Shown: positions 1 to 7,629 of the stretch, piece after piece
How the letters are laid out: every line of letters starts with the position of its first letter
Numbering within the stretch: position 1 is the stretch's first letter
Assembly: GCA_017853275.1 (NCBI GenBank)
Contig: JAFMJV010000028.1
Location: forward strand, 1-32,995
DNA: 32,995 nucleotides
Direction: 5' to 3'
From: Chloroflexota bacterium
Lineage (GTDB): Bacteria > Chloroflexota > Limnocylindria > Limnocylindrales > CSP1-4
Translations under genes and position numbers: made by a program
The notes under the pieces: generated by a model
What the model saw: only the letters and a program-made list of their open reading frames with translations
The model's database searches: none
What the model was told of the DNA's origin: nothing

Positions 1-192
1 GGTTGGCAGCAGCAGCCCGCGCAGCCGGGTTGGCAGCAGCCCGGAACGCAGGCCGGTTGGCAGCAGCCGGGGGCACAGGCCTCGTGGCAGCAGCAGCCGG
101 GGGCACAGCCGGGTTGGCAGCAGCCCGGAACCCAGCAGGGCTGGCAGCAGGCAGCCCCTCCGCAGACATGGCAGCAGACCCCGGGGACCTGG
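1..192 (+). repeat. Degenerate tandem repeat encoding GWQQPGTQ-like units
   Basis: The core ggttggcagcagcc recurs about every 27-30 bases (for example near 1, 28, 55 and 109), with variants reading gcctcgtggcagcag and acatggcagcag. The translated unit is (G/S)WQQ(Q)PG(T/A)Q. The array reaches the left edge, so the copy number is unknown. Confidence 0.8.
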
Positions 193-804
193 CAGCAGGC
201 GGATGCGGCCGCAGCGGGCTGGACCGCGACCGGCGCGGTCGTCTCCACCTGGGAGGTGCCGCCGGAGCCCCGCGCGCCGCGCTACCAGCGCTCCATCGTC
301 GTCGTCCTCGCCGGGCTCGTCCTCCTCTTCTCCGGCCTTGGGATCGTCAGCTTCGGCGGCGCCCTCCTCGCCGTGGGGGCCACGGTGGACCTGCCGGGCT
401 TCCTCTCCTCGATCAGCGAGGGCGCGATCGCCCTCTCGGTGGGGGACGCGGTCGCGCAGCTCGTCGGGCTCCTCGGCGGGACGATCGTCGTCCTGGGGAT
501 CGTCCAGACGCTCGCGGCGCTCCTGATCCTCGCCCACCGAACGCTCGGTCGGGTCCTCGGGATCCTCATCGCGCTCATCGGGATCCTCTTCGGCGGGTCG
601 ATCGCGTTCGTGGTCGGGGGCTTTGCCGGCGCGATCGAGTCGATGACCGTGACGATCCCCGGCCTCCCCGGCGACCCCTCGCTCGAGCTCGCCTCGCTCG
701 CGGGCGACACCGGGGTGATCGCGCCCTTCGCGGGGATCGGGATCGTCTCCTTCCTCATCCTCTTCGCCCTGCTCGTGGGCGGGCGGCACTTCCGCCGCAG
801 CTGA
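1..804 (+). CDS. Membrane protein with WQQP-repeat N-terminal region (5' truncated)
   Basis: The reading frame is open from base 1, so the N-terminus lies outside the window; 267 codons are visible before TGA at 802-804. Residues 1-64 are a low-complexity Gly/Trp/Gln/Pro/Ala region built on GWQQPGTQ-like units. A short polar stretch follows, and from about residue 98 there are four strongly hydrophobic segments: one beginning SIVVVLAGLVLLF, one around GLLGGTIVVLGIVQTL, one around GILIALIGILFGGSIAFVVGG, and a last one ending LILFALLVGG before a short basic tail. This is the shape of a small polytopic membrane protein with a disordered cytoplasmic N-terminal tail, common in Actinomycetota and Chloroflexota. 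No enzymatic motif is visible, and I do not assign a function. It converges with the pyrophosphatase gene across a strong hairpin. Confidence 0.75.
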   Translation, partial: GWQQQPAQPGWQQPGTQAGWQQPGAQASWQQQPGAQPGWQQPGTQQGWQQAAPPQTWQQTPGTWQQADAAAAGWTATGAVVSTWEVPPEPRAPRYQRSIVVVLAGLVLLFSGLGIVSFGGALLAVGATVDLPGFLSSISEGAIALSVGDAVAQLVGLLGGTIVVLGIVQTLAALLILAHRTLGRVLGILIALIGILFGGSIAFVVGGFAGAIESMTVTIPGLPGDPSLELASLAGDTGVIAPFAGIGIVSFLILFALLVGGRHFRRS

Positions 805-840
805 CCCGCGGGCCGGGCGGCCCACCCCGGGAAACGATGA

Positions 841-870
841 AGGCCGGTCCCCGCAGGGGGGCCGGCCTTC
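841..870. terminator. Bidirectional hairpin terminator
   Basis: There is a 13-bp stem (841-853 with 858-870, one G-T wobble) closed by a GCAG tetraloop, AAGGCCGG on the left and CCGGCCTT on the right. It sits between the stop of the membrane protein (804) and the stop of the convergent pyrophosphatase gene (891), so it can serve both strands. The outer A/T pairs give a short T run in either direction. Confidence 0.8.
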
Positions 871-890
871 TGCCGTGGCGGGAGGCTCGC

Positions 891-1424
891 TCAGCCGTGC
901 GGAGTCTCGCCCTTCGCCGCCTGCTCGGCGATCCAGCGCGCGCGGTCGGAGCGGAGGAGCTCGAGCGTCTCGGCGACCCCCGCCCAGCCATCGGTCTCGA
1001 CGCTCTTGTCCTCGAGCATCTTGTAGGTCTCGAAGAAGTGCTCGATCTCGCGCAGCTTCTGCGGCGCGACCTGGCCGAGCGAGTCGAGGTGGCGGTGGAG
1101 GGGATCCGCGAGCGCGACGCACAGGACCTTGAAGTCGACGCCCTTCTCGTCGCGCATCCGGAGGCCACCCACCGGGCGCGCCCAGACGCGGCAGCCGGGG
1201 AAGGTCGGCTCGTCGATGAGGAGCATCGCGTCCGTGTGGTCGCCGTCGTCCGCGCGCGTCCCCTCGATGAAGCCGTAGTCGAAGTTGTAGTAGACGGCGG
1301 AGGAGAGGACGCGGTCCAGGCGCATGACGCCGGCCTCCTCGTCGAACTCGTACTTGTTCCGGCTGCGCGCCGGGATCTCGACGAAGACCTCGATGATGGC
1401 GGGGAACTCTCGGCTGCGGTCCAT
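891..1424 (-). CDS. ppa: Inorganic pyrophosphatase, family I
   Basis: This 177-aa protein hydrolyses pyrophosphate to two phosphates in the cytoplasm and pulls biosynthetic reactions forward. The family I active-site residues are visible: K24 and E26 in NKYEFD, R38, the YGFIEGT segment, the metal-binding D60, D62 and D65 in DGDHTDAML, D97 and K99 in KGVDFKV, and the C-terminal FFETYK tyrosine-lysine pair. The length is typical of bacterial hexameric enzymes. The usual DGDPxD signature reads DGDHTD, so Pro is replaced by His while all three aspartates remain. A TAGACT box 12 nt upstream of the ATG suggests a leaderless transcript; it overlaps the stop codon of the gene upstream on this strand. 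Confidence 0.95.
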   Translation of the reverse strand: MDRSREFPAIIEVFVEIPARSRNKYEFDEEAGVMRLDRVLSSAVYYNFDYGFIEGTRADDGDHTDAMLLIDEPTFPGCRVWARPVGGLRMRDEKGVDFKVLCVALADPLHRHLDSLGQVAPQKLREIEHFFETYKMLEDKSVETDGWAGVAETLELLRSDRARWIAEQAAKGETPHG

Positions 1425-1430
1425 GGCTCC

Positions 1431-1436
1431 AGTCTA
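1431..1436 (-). promoter_or_regulatory. -10 box (TAGACT) for ppa
   Basis: On the minus strand TAGACT begins 12 nt before the ppa ATG, placing the transcription start at or next to the start codon. The TAG is also the stop codon of the upstream ORF. The same hexamer precedes the DUF1611 gene and tRNA-Arg in this window. Confidence 0.55.
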
Positions 1437-1859
1437 CGGCGCGGCCGGGTCGGCCGGGGCGACGAGGATCGTGAAGGGCCCCCAGGGGCGGTCGTGGGGC
1501 AGCAGGCGCCCCGGCCGGCCGAGCGCCGTGGACCGGGCTCCCGGACCCGGGTCGCCCGCGAGGTAGAGGGCGGCGATCCCCTCCGCACGGCGGGCGAGGG
1601 CGGCCGCGAGGCGGCCTTCCGTGGACGGCTCGAGGATGACGACCGCGCAGCCGGGGAGCGTGACGACGCGCGCGAAGGCGCCGAGGCTCGGCTCCGTGGT
1701 GGGCTCCCCCACCGCGAGCGGCCCGAGCGCCGCGAGGCCGTCCAGGGTCCGCTCCGTCTCGACCGTGGCCCAGCCGACCGCCACGAGCGGGAGCGGCGCG
1801 CCGTCCACCGCCCGGCCCGCGGCCGCGAGCGACCGGGCGAGCCCGGCGAGGTCGCTCAC
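1434..1859 (-). CDS. Hypothetical protein downstream of acyl-CoA dehydrogenase
   Basis: This 141-aa ORF starts at a GTG that overlaps the acyl-CoA dehydrogenase stop (GTGA, 1856-1859), which indicates translational coupling. The frame stays open much further upstream, but that part is the shadow of the dehydrogenase gene. The protein has no signal peptide or membrane segment. It contains an early VAVGWATVETERT segment, a central VVILEPSTEGRLAAALARR and a C-terminal RLLPHDRPWGPFTILVA. The alternating strand-like and helix-like pattern is loosely reminiscent of small glyoxalase-fold (VOC) proteins, but no metal-binding set can be assigned. I treat it as unassigned. The coupling suggests a role linked to the same acyl-CoA substrate or its regulation. 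Confidence 0.65.
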   Translation of the reverse strand: MSDLAGLARSLAAAGRAVDGAPLPLVAVGWATVETERTLDGLAALGPLAVGEPTTEPSLGAFARVVTLPGCAVVILEPSTEGRLAAALARRAEGIAALYLAGDPGPGARSTALGRPGRLLPHDRPWGPFTILVAPADPAAP

Positions 1860-3064
1860 TCCGCGTCGAGGTAGGGCTGGGACGGGACCGGCGGGCAGCG
1901 GAGGGCGCCGTCCTCGCGGTAGCCGAGGAGGTAGTCCGCCTGGATGATCGTGTGCAGCTGGCTCGTCCCCTCGTAGATGACCGCGGCCTTGCTGTTCCGC
2001 AGGTAGCGCTCCACGGGGTATTCGCTGGAGTAGCCGTACGCGCCGTGGACCTGGACGGCATCCAGGGCGGCCTTCACCGCGTGATCCGTGCAGAACCACT
2101 TGGCGAGGGAGGTCTCGCGCGTGCTCCGGAGGCCGCGGTCCTTGCGCCATGCCGCCTGCCAGCAGAGGAGGCGGCCCGCCTCGATCCCCTGGCCCATCGT
2201 GGCGATCATCTGCTTCACGAGCTGGTGCCGCCCGATCTCCTCGCCGAAGGTCCGCCGCTCCCGGGCGTAGCGCACGGAGGCATCCAGGCAGGCCTGGGCG
2301 AGCCCGACCGCGCCGGCCGCGACGGTGAAGCGGCCCTGGTCGATCGCGCTCATCGCGATCCGGAAGCCCTCCCCTTCCTCTCCGAGGCGGTCCTCCACGG
2401 GGACGCGCACGTCCGTGAGGTAGATCCCGCCCGTATTCCCGGCATGGATCCCCATCTTCCCGTGGATCGTGTGCGTCTCCAGGCCCGGCATCCCCCGCCG
2501 GAGGAGGAAGGCGGTGATCCCCCGGTGGCCGAGCGATCGGTCCACGGTGGCGAAGACGAGGAAGTGGTCGGCGAGGTCCGCGAGGCTGATCCAGAGCTTG
2601 GCGCCGTTCAGGACGTAGCTGTCGCCGTCGCGGCGGGCGGTCGTCGTCATCGCCGCGGCGTCCGTCCCGGAGCCGGGCTCGGTGAGCGCGAAGGTGGCGA
2701 GCTTCCGGCCCTCCGCCTGCGGCCGCAGCCAGCGCTCCTTCTGGTCCTCCGTCCCCCACTGGAGGAGGGTGAGCGAGTTCAGGCCGGCGTGGACGCTCAT
2801 GACCACCCGGAAGGCGGTATCGGCGCGCTCCAGCTCCTCGCACAGGATGCCGAAGGAGATGTAGTCCATCCCCGCGCCGCCCCAGCGCTCCCAGATCGGG
2901 GCGCCGAGGTAGCCCTCCGCGCCCATCCGCTCGAAGACCTCGCGATGGGCCTCGCCACGCTCGTCCCAACCCCGGATATGGGGCGCGATCTCCGCCGCGA
3001 CGAAGTCGCGCACGCTCTCGGTGACGAGCCGGTGCTCGGGGGTCAGGCTGAGATCGATCGCCAC
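1856..3064 (-). CDS. Acyl-CoA dehydrogenase
   Basis: This 402-aa FAD-dependent enzyme would introduce an alpha-beta double bond into an acyl-CoA and pass electrons to ETF. Family signature 1 is visible at residues 125-135 (FALTEPGSGTD). Signature 2 occurs near the C-terminus in the QVHGAYGYSSEYPVERYLR stretch, followed by IYEGTSQ with the likely catalytic base Glu365. Length and domain order (N-terminal helical, middle beta, C-terminal helical) match the family. The start is a GTG (VAIDLSLTPEH), a typical family beginning, with a GAGG 9 nt upstream. Chain-length or branched-chain specificity cannot be read from the sequence. It is followed by the overlapping 141-aa ORF and then ppa. Confidence 0.93.
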   Translation of the reverse strand: MAIDLSLTPEHRLVTESVRDFVAAEIAPHIRGWDERGEAHREVFERMGAEGYLGAPIWERWGGAGMDYISFGILCEELERADTAFRVVMSVHAGLNSLTLLQWGTEDQKERWLRPQAEGRKLATFALTEPGSGTDAAAMTTTARRDGDSYVLNGAKLWISLADLADHFLVFATVDRSLGHRGITAFLLRRGMPGLETHTIHGKMGIHAGNTGGIYLTDVRVPVEDRLGEEGEGFRIAMSAIDQGRFTVAAGAVGLAQACLDASVRYARERRTFGEEIGRHQLVKQMIATMGQGIEAGRLLCWQAAWRKDRGLRSTRETSLAKWFCTDHAVKAALDAVQVHGAYGYSSEYPVERYLRNSKAAVIYEGTSQLHTIIQADYLLGYREDGALRCPPVPSQPYLDAE

Positions 3065-3151
3065 GGGAGCCTCGCGCGACGGGGCGGTCGGAGGTGCCGC
3101 CGGGGCTTCATCGTAGCGTCCGGGGAGCGGTGGCCCCGGCAGCGGGACTCC

Positions 3152-3346
3152 CTAGCGGCTACGGTCGAGATAGGCCCGCACGTCGTCCAGCCGGTAGCGG
3201 CGGTCACCCCGCCGGGAGACCCGGAAGAAGGGGATCTCCCCGCGGTCGCCGAGCCGCTTCACGGTGTTCACGTGGACGTGGAGGAGCGTCGCGACCTCGC
3301 TCGCGGTGAGCAGGGTTCCGATCTCGCCGATCACCGGGGTCGTCAT
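3152..3346 (-). CDS. Small excisionase/MerR-type helix-turn-helix protein
   Basis: This 64-aa protein is almost entirely one winged HTH domain of the HTH_17/excisionase class: LLTASEVATLLHVHVNTVKRLGDRGEIPFFRV followed by RRYRLDDVRAYLD. Such proteins bind DNA and act as transcription factors or, in mobile elements, as recombination directionality factors. There is no integrase or att-like repeat nearby, so a chromosomal regulator is more likely. ATG at 3346 is preferred; a GTG directly before it (3349) would add one residue. An AGGAG lies 11 nt upstream of the ATG. It is isolated between the end of the men operon and the acyl-CoA dehydrogenase, on the same strand. Confidence 0.8.
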   Translation of the reverse strand: MTTPVIGEIGTLLTASEVATLLHVHVNTVKRLGDRGEIPFFRVSRRGDRRYRLDDVRAYLDRSR

Positions 3347-3485
3347 CACTCCACGCGCTCCTGGCGCCTGCCCCGGGTGGCCCGGTCGCGGGGTGCGGAC
3401 CGGTGCGGCAGGGTCGGGTCGATGGTGGAGCGGGGCGGAGCGGAGGGCAACGGGACGACCGGGTCCGCGGGCCGGGACCTTCGGT

Positions 3486-3503
3486 CGGTGCGCGGAGGCA
3501 CCG
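3486..3503 (-). terminator. Possible terminator hairpin after menG
   Basis: A 6-bp stem (CGGTGC with GCACCG) with a 6-nt loop begins 7 nt past the menG stop codon. It is short and has no T run. It is the only hairpin I see in the 3350-3509 gap, which otherwise shows nothing recognisable. Confidence 0.35.
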
Positions 3504-3509
3504 CCCCGG

Positions 3510-4271
3510 CTACCCCTCGAGCGGCCGGCGGCCCACGTGGATCGTCACCATCCCGAGGCTGAGCGGGGTCCACGTGACGCCCTCGAGGCCTGCCTCCTCC
3601 ATGAAGGCGGCGATCCGCTCCGGCGGCGGGTAGTTGCGGACGCTCTCCACGAGATAGCCGTAGGCATCGCCCTGGCCGGCGAGGCGGCCGAGCGCGGGGA
3701 CGATCCGCTCGAACCAGAGGCGGGCGATCCGGGCCAGGAGGTGGTCCGGACGGGCGATCTCGAGGCAGACGACCCGGCCGCCGGGACGGACGACGCGGCG
3801 CATCTCCGCGAAGCCCTGGCGGTAGTCGGGGAGGTTGCGCATCCCGAAGGCGATCGTCGCCGCGTCCGCCGCGCCGTCCGGGGCCGGCAGGGCCATCGCG
3901 TCACCCACGACGAAATCGAGCCCGGGGACCGCCGCGTAGTCGCGACGCGCCTTGCCGATCATCCCGGGCGAGATATCGACCCCCAGGACCCGGCCCCCCG
4001 GTCCGGCGGCCACCGCGAGGGAGGCCGCGACCCGTCCTGTCCCGCTCGCCACGTCGACCGCCGACCCCCCGGCCGGGAGCCCCGCGAGGGCGACCGCGCG
4101 CCGGCGCCAGCGTGGCTCCTGGAAGCCGCTGATCACGGCGTTCATCAGGTCGTAGACCGGGGCGATCCGGTCGAACATCGCGCCGACCTCGCGGGCGGAG
4201 GCGGCGTTGCCGTCGCCGGTCGAGCCCCCGCTCGGCATCGCGGGGAGAGGCGGGGTCGTGGGATCGCTCAT
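3510..4271 (-). CDS. menG: Demethylmenaquinone methyltransferase (UbiE/MenG family)
   Basis: This 253-aa class I SAM-dependent methyltransferase catalyses the last step of menaquinone synthesis, C-methylation of demethylmenaquinone. The UbiE/COQ5 signature regions are visible: FDRIAPVYDLMNAVISG near residue 32, the SAM-binding VDVASGTGRVA near residue 70, and RVVRPGGRVVCLEIARP. The first signature usually contains a His before the Trp (SxxxHxxW); here it reads SGFQEPRW, with Glu in its place. The first 28 residues are a low-complexity Pro/Gly/Ser extension. The ATG overlaps the stop of the menE fusion gene by 4 bp (ATGA), making this the last cistron of the men operon. The operon context decides menaquinone over ubiquinone. 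Confidence 0.92.
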   Translation of the reverse strand: MSDPTTPPLPAMPSGGSTGDGNAASAREVGAMFDRIAPVYDLMNAVISGFQEPRWRRRAVALAGLPAGGSAVDVASGTGRVAASLAVAAGPGGRVLGVDISPGMIGKARRDYAAVPGLDFVVGDAMALPAPDGAADAATIAFGMRNLPDYRQGFAEMRRVVRPGGRVVCLEIARPDHLLARIARLWFERIVPALGRLAGQGDAYGYLVESVRNYPPPERIAAFMEEAGLEGVTWTPLSLGMVTIHVGRRPLEG

Positions 4272-6562
4272 CGGGGCGTCTCCGCTGGCTGGGGGGTGGA
4301 ACCGGCTCCGGGGGTCCGGGCCGCGAGGTCATGGATGAGCGGCGCGACCGCGTCGGGGCGGGAGCTCGGCGCCGCGTGGCGCAGGCCGGGGAGGACGACG
4401 GTCCGGGCGCCGGGGATCGCGGCAGCAAGCCGGGCCACGATCGGACCGTACCACGGCTCGCTCGCCCCTCCGGTCGCGAGGAGGACCGGCACGCCGATCG
4501 CGTCGAGGGCGATCCCCGGATCCGCCGCGGCGGCGGCATCGGCGAGGACCCCGTCCCCCTCCGCGACGAGCGCCGGATGGCGGGCAGGGTCGATCCGGCC
4601 CGCGAGCTCCGGCGCGACGACACCGAGGAAGGCCGCGGCGGCGGCGGGCGCCCCCCCGGCGCGATGCGCGTCGGCGACCGTGTCGCCGACGGAGAGGAGC
4701 CGCTCCCGGTCCGGCTCCGGGGCGAAGGGGAGCCAGGGCGGCTCCCAGGCGAGGACGCCCGCGGTCCGCTCCGGGTGGAGGGAGGCGAAGGCGAGCGCGA
4801 CGACGCCACCGAAGCTGTGACCCACGAGGAGCGGACGCTCCTCGCCGAGCGCATCGAGGATCCCGAGCAGGTCCGCGACATGGCGCCGGAGCGGCACCGC
4901 GGCAGGTGGCGCGAGGCGGCTCCCACCGCTCCCTCGCCGGTCGAGGAGGAGCGGTCGGCCGACCGCCGCGCCGGCGGCCGCGAGGGGGAGGAGCGCGGCG
5001 GAGGTCGCGAGGGTCGCGTGGAGGTAGACGATCCCCGGGCGGTGGTCCCCCGTGATCCGCGGCGCGGCGCGGACGAGGAGCGCAGCCCCGTCATCCGCGA
5101 GGACGATCCGCGGCTCCGGACCGTCCGCGGGATCGGGGAGCGCACGGGCGACCGCGGCGGCGAGCGGGGCGCGCAGCTCCCGGCGCAGGAGCTTCTCCCC
5201 GGCGCCGCGCGGGAGGGTGGCGAGGCGGACGATCCGGGCGGGGACCCGGAACGGGGCGAGGGCAGCGGCGGCAGCGGCGAGGAGGTCGGCGTCGGAGGGG
5301 TCGGCGCCCGCCCCGCTGACGACGGCGGCCACGGGCCGGGCACCCGCCACGGGGTCCGGGACGCCGACGACCGCGACCTCGCGGACGCCGGGCACGGCGG
5401 CGAGGACGGCTTCGACCTCCGCCGGGGCGATGTTCTCGCCGTTGCGCACGATGAGATCGTCGATCCGCCCGATCACGCGCAGCGCGCCGGCCGCGGTCCG
5501 GAGGCCGAGGTCCCCGGTCCGGAGGAAGCCGTCCGCGGTCCGGCGGGCGGCCCAGCGCTCCGGCTCGTCCAGGAGCCCGGCAGCCAGCGAAGCGCCGCGG
5601 ACCTGGATCTCCCCCTCGCTGCCATCCGGGAGGATGCGCGCGGGGTCCGCCGGGTCGCCGATCCGGACCTCCATCCCGGGGAGCGGCCGGCCCGCGCTCT
5701 CCGGGTCGGCGCCGGCCTCCCCGGGAAGGGCCGCGGTCACGCCGGATGCGGCCTCCGTGAGCCCGTACGTGGGGATCGCCGGCCAGCCGGCCGCGAGGGC
5801 ACGGCGGAGGAGCGCCGGGTCGATCGGGCCGCCGCCGAGAAGGAGCGCGCGGAGCTCCGCGGGGACGCCGGCCCCTGCCTCGAGGAGACGGGCGAGCTGC
5901 GTCGGCACAAGCGAGGCGTGGGAGAGCCCGATCCCGGCGCCACGGGCCGCCTCCGCAGCATCCGGCAGGGAAGCGCCGTCCGCAGGGAGGACGAGCGGGA
6001 CGCCCGCGAGCGCAGCCCGGAGGACGATCCCGATCCCCGCCACGTGGCCGAGACCGAGCGAGAGGAGCCAGGCCGTGGCCGGCGGGAGGAAGCTCTTCCA
6101 GGCAGCGGCGCTCGCGAGGAGCGAGGCGGCCGGGAGCCGGACGAGGCCGGGCCGGCCCGTTGTCCCCGAGGTGGAAAGGACGAGCTCGCCGGGGCCCGGG
6201 TCCGGAAGGACGGCACCCGCCCGGGGCGCGAGCGCACGCAGGTCGCACGCGGAGAGCCCGGGGAGGGCGGGCGGCTGGCCCGACCCGTGGAGGAGGAGCG
6301 TGGAACCGGACCGGCGGATCGCGTCCACGGCCTCGCGGGCGCTCCAGCGGGGATGGACGATGAGCGCCGTGACGGGCGCGCCGAGGAGGCCGAGGAGCGC
6401 GGCGACCCCCTCCGGCGTGGAAGGCGGCAGGAGCGCGACGCGCGCGTGCCCGGCCACCGCGTCGCGGATCGCCGCCGCCCGGGCGGCCACCTCCGCGCCC
6501 GGATGGAGCCGCTCCCCGGCGAGGATCGCGGGGGCCGCGATCCGCCCCTCGCTCAGCGCCAT
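4268..6562 (-). CDS. menE: o-Succinylbenzoate-CoA ligase fused to an alpha/beta hydrolase
   Basis: This is a 764-aa two-domain protein. Residues 1 to about 480 form an adenylate-forming ligase: STSGTTGRPG at 130-139, PTYGLTEAASG, GFLRTGDLG, GRIDDLIVRNGENIAPAEVE and a C-terminal GEKLLRREL with the A10-type lysine. In the men operon this is MenE, which activates o-succinylbenzoate to its CoA ester. The usual lysine after SGTTGxP is replaced by Gly. From about residue 495 to 750 follows an alpha/beta hydrolase with LLDRRGSGGS, the nucleophile elbow GHSFGG (Ser583) and a C-terminal LRHAAP (His729). The acid may be the Glu in GGASEPW. The hydrolase lacks the MenH-type arginine after the elbow. MenE is normally a single domain of about 450-500 aa, so the fusion is unusual. 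The start overlaps the menC stop by 10 bp. Confidence 0.88.
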   Translation of the reverse strand: MALSEGRIAAPAILAGERLHPGAEVAARAAAIRDAVAGHARVALLPPSTPEGVAALLGLLGAPVTALIVHPRWSAREAVDAIRRSGSTLLLHGSGQPPALPGLSACDLRALAPRAGAVLPDPGPGELVLSTSGTTGRPGLVRLPAASLLASAAAWKSFLPPATAWLLSLGLGHVAGIGIVLRAALAGVPLVLPADGASLPDAAEAARGAGIGLSHASLVPTQLARLLEAGAGVPAELRALLLGGGPIDPALLRRALAAGWPAIPTYGLTEAASGVTAALPGEAGADPESAGRPLPGMEVRIGDPADPARILPDGSEGEIQVRGASLAAGLLDEPERWAARRTADGFLRTGDLGLRTAAGALRVIGRIDDLIVRNGENIAPAEVEAVLAAVPGVREVAVVGVPDPVAGARPVAAVVSGAGADPSDADLLAAAAAALAPFRVPARIVRLATLPRGAGEKLLRRELRAPLAAAVARALPDPADGPEPRIVLADDGAALLVRAAPRITGDHRPGIVYLHATLATSAALLPLAAAGAAVGRPLLLDRRGSGGSRLAPPAAVPLRRHVADLLGILDALGEERPLLVGHSFGGVVALAFASLHPERTAGVLAWEPPWLPFAPEPDRERLLSVGDTVADAHRAGGAPAAAAAFLGVVAPELAGRIDPARHPALVAEGDGVLADAAAAADPGIALDAIGVPVLLATGGASEPWYGPIVARLAAAIPGARTVVLPGLRHAAPSSRPDAVAPLIHDLAARTPGAGSTPQPAETPR

Positions 6563-7629
6563 CGCCCGACCACCTCGTGCGCGAGCGCGCGGATCGCCTC
6601 GCGGTCCGGGGCGAGCCGGAGGCCCGGCCCGGGGAGGACGTCCGTCCGGCCGTCCGAGATCACCGGGAGGCCGGTGACGAGGTCATCCACGAGGAGCTCC
6701 GCCGTGGCGAGCCCATGCGCCTCGCTTCCGTCCCCGGGGAGCGCGGCCGCGACCACACCGGCCGCAGCGAGCCCGATCCCGGTCTCGAGCAGGCTCGCGA
6801 TCGTGACGCCGACCCCCGCGGCCGCCGCCTCCCGCGCGATCGCGAGCGCGACCTGCGGACCACCGACGCGCGAGAGCTTGACGACGAGGTGGTCCGCGGC
6901 GCCGGCCGCGAGCAGGGCGCGGGCATCCGCGAGGGAGCGGACGGATTCATCGAGGGCGATCGGGACGGGGGAGCCCGCGCGGAGGGCCGCGTCCGCGGCG
7001 GGGTCGCCCGGGGCGACCGGCTGCTCCACGTAGGCGGGCCGGAAGGGGGCGAGCTCCGCGAGCCGGCCCGGGGCCTCGGCAGCCGGCCACGTCCCGTTCA
7101 CGTCCAGCCGGAGCGCGATCCCGCCCCCGACCCGCTCCCGGACCGCGGCGAGGAGCGCGGCCGGATCCGCATCCGCCTTCAGCTTCAGCGCCCGGTAGCC
7201 CGCGGCCACCGCCGCCTCGGCCGCCGCAAGGACGCTCTCCCGGTCCGGCCCCTCGCAGAGGGCGTTGAGGACGATCGCGGGGCGCCGCACCGCGAGGTCG
7301 GGGAGGAGGCCGAGGTCGAGCAGGGCACCGTCCGTGGCGGCGCGGAGGGCGCGCTCCACGGGATCGGCATCCGCGGTCGCATCCGGCAGCGGCCGCGTCC
7401 CGGCCACGAGCGCGCGGACAGCGGCGGTGAGCGCGTCCCGGGCGGCATCCGTGGCGCCGGGGCCGAGCGTCGTCTCGCCCACCCCGGTCCGTCCGTCCGG
7501 CGCCCGGAGACGGAGGATCCACGCCTCGTGCGCGGCCACGGTCCCGCGCGCGCTCAGGAGCGGACGCCGGAGCGGGACGCGAAGCCGGACCGCCCCTTCC
7601 GCGACGACGCCGGCCGGTCCGTCCGTCAT
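6553..7629 (-). CDS. menC: o-Succinylbenzoate synthase
   Basis: This 358-aa enolase-superfamily enzyme dehydrates SHCHC to o-succinylbenzoate. The catalytic set is visible: the KxK motif at 149-151 (ALKLKAD), the metal ligands D176 (LRLDVNGTW), E202 (YVEQPV) and D227 (ALDES), and the opposite lysine K251 (VVKLSRVGG). The N-terminal capping domain starts with an RVPLRRPLLSARGT stretch. The ATG overlaps the menA stop by 4 bp. It is flanked by menA and menE, so the men assignment is firmer than for an isolated enolase-family protein. A second enolase-family member, an epimerase, lies at 18794. Confidence 0.92.
   Translation of the reverse strand: MTDGPAGVVAEGAVRLRVPLRRPLLSARGTVAAHEAWILRLRAPDGRTGVGETTLGPGATDAARDALTAAVRALVAGTRPLPDATADADPVERALRAATDGALLDLGLLPDLAVRRPAIVLNALCEGPDRESVLAAAEAAVAAGYRALKLKADADPAALLAAVRERVGGGIALRLDVNGTWPAAEAPGRLAELAPFRPAYVEQPVAPGDPAADAALRAGSPVPIALDESVRSLADARALLAAGAADHLVVKLSRVGGPQVALAIAREAAAAGVGVTIASLLETGIGLAAAGVVAAALPGDGSEAHGLATAELLVDDLVTGLPVISDGRTDVLPGPGLRLAPDREAIRALAHEVVGRWR

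Noticed and set aside
3..1874. Long plus-strand open frame of 623 codons at the left edge
   Set aside because: It is a GC-bias shadow: it runs out of frame through the repeat region and antisense to ppa, with Arg/Pro/Gly-rich low-complexity translation. The real frame here is 1-804.
2970..3562. Plus-strand frames antisense to the acyl-CoA dehydrogenase and HTH genes
   Set aside because: Low-complexity translations without domain motifs, opposite clearly recognised genes.
4268..5080. Hydrolase domain of the MenE fusion as a second MenH
   Set aside because: Its elbow lacks the arginine found after the nucleophile in MenH, and a separate gene in the same operon has it.
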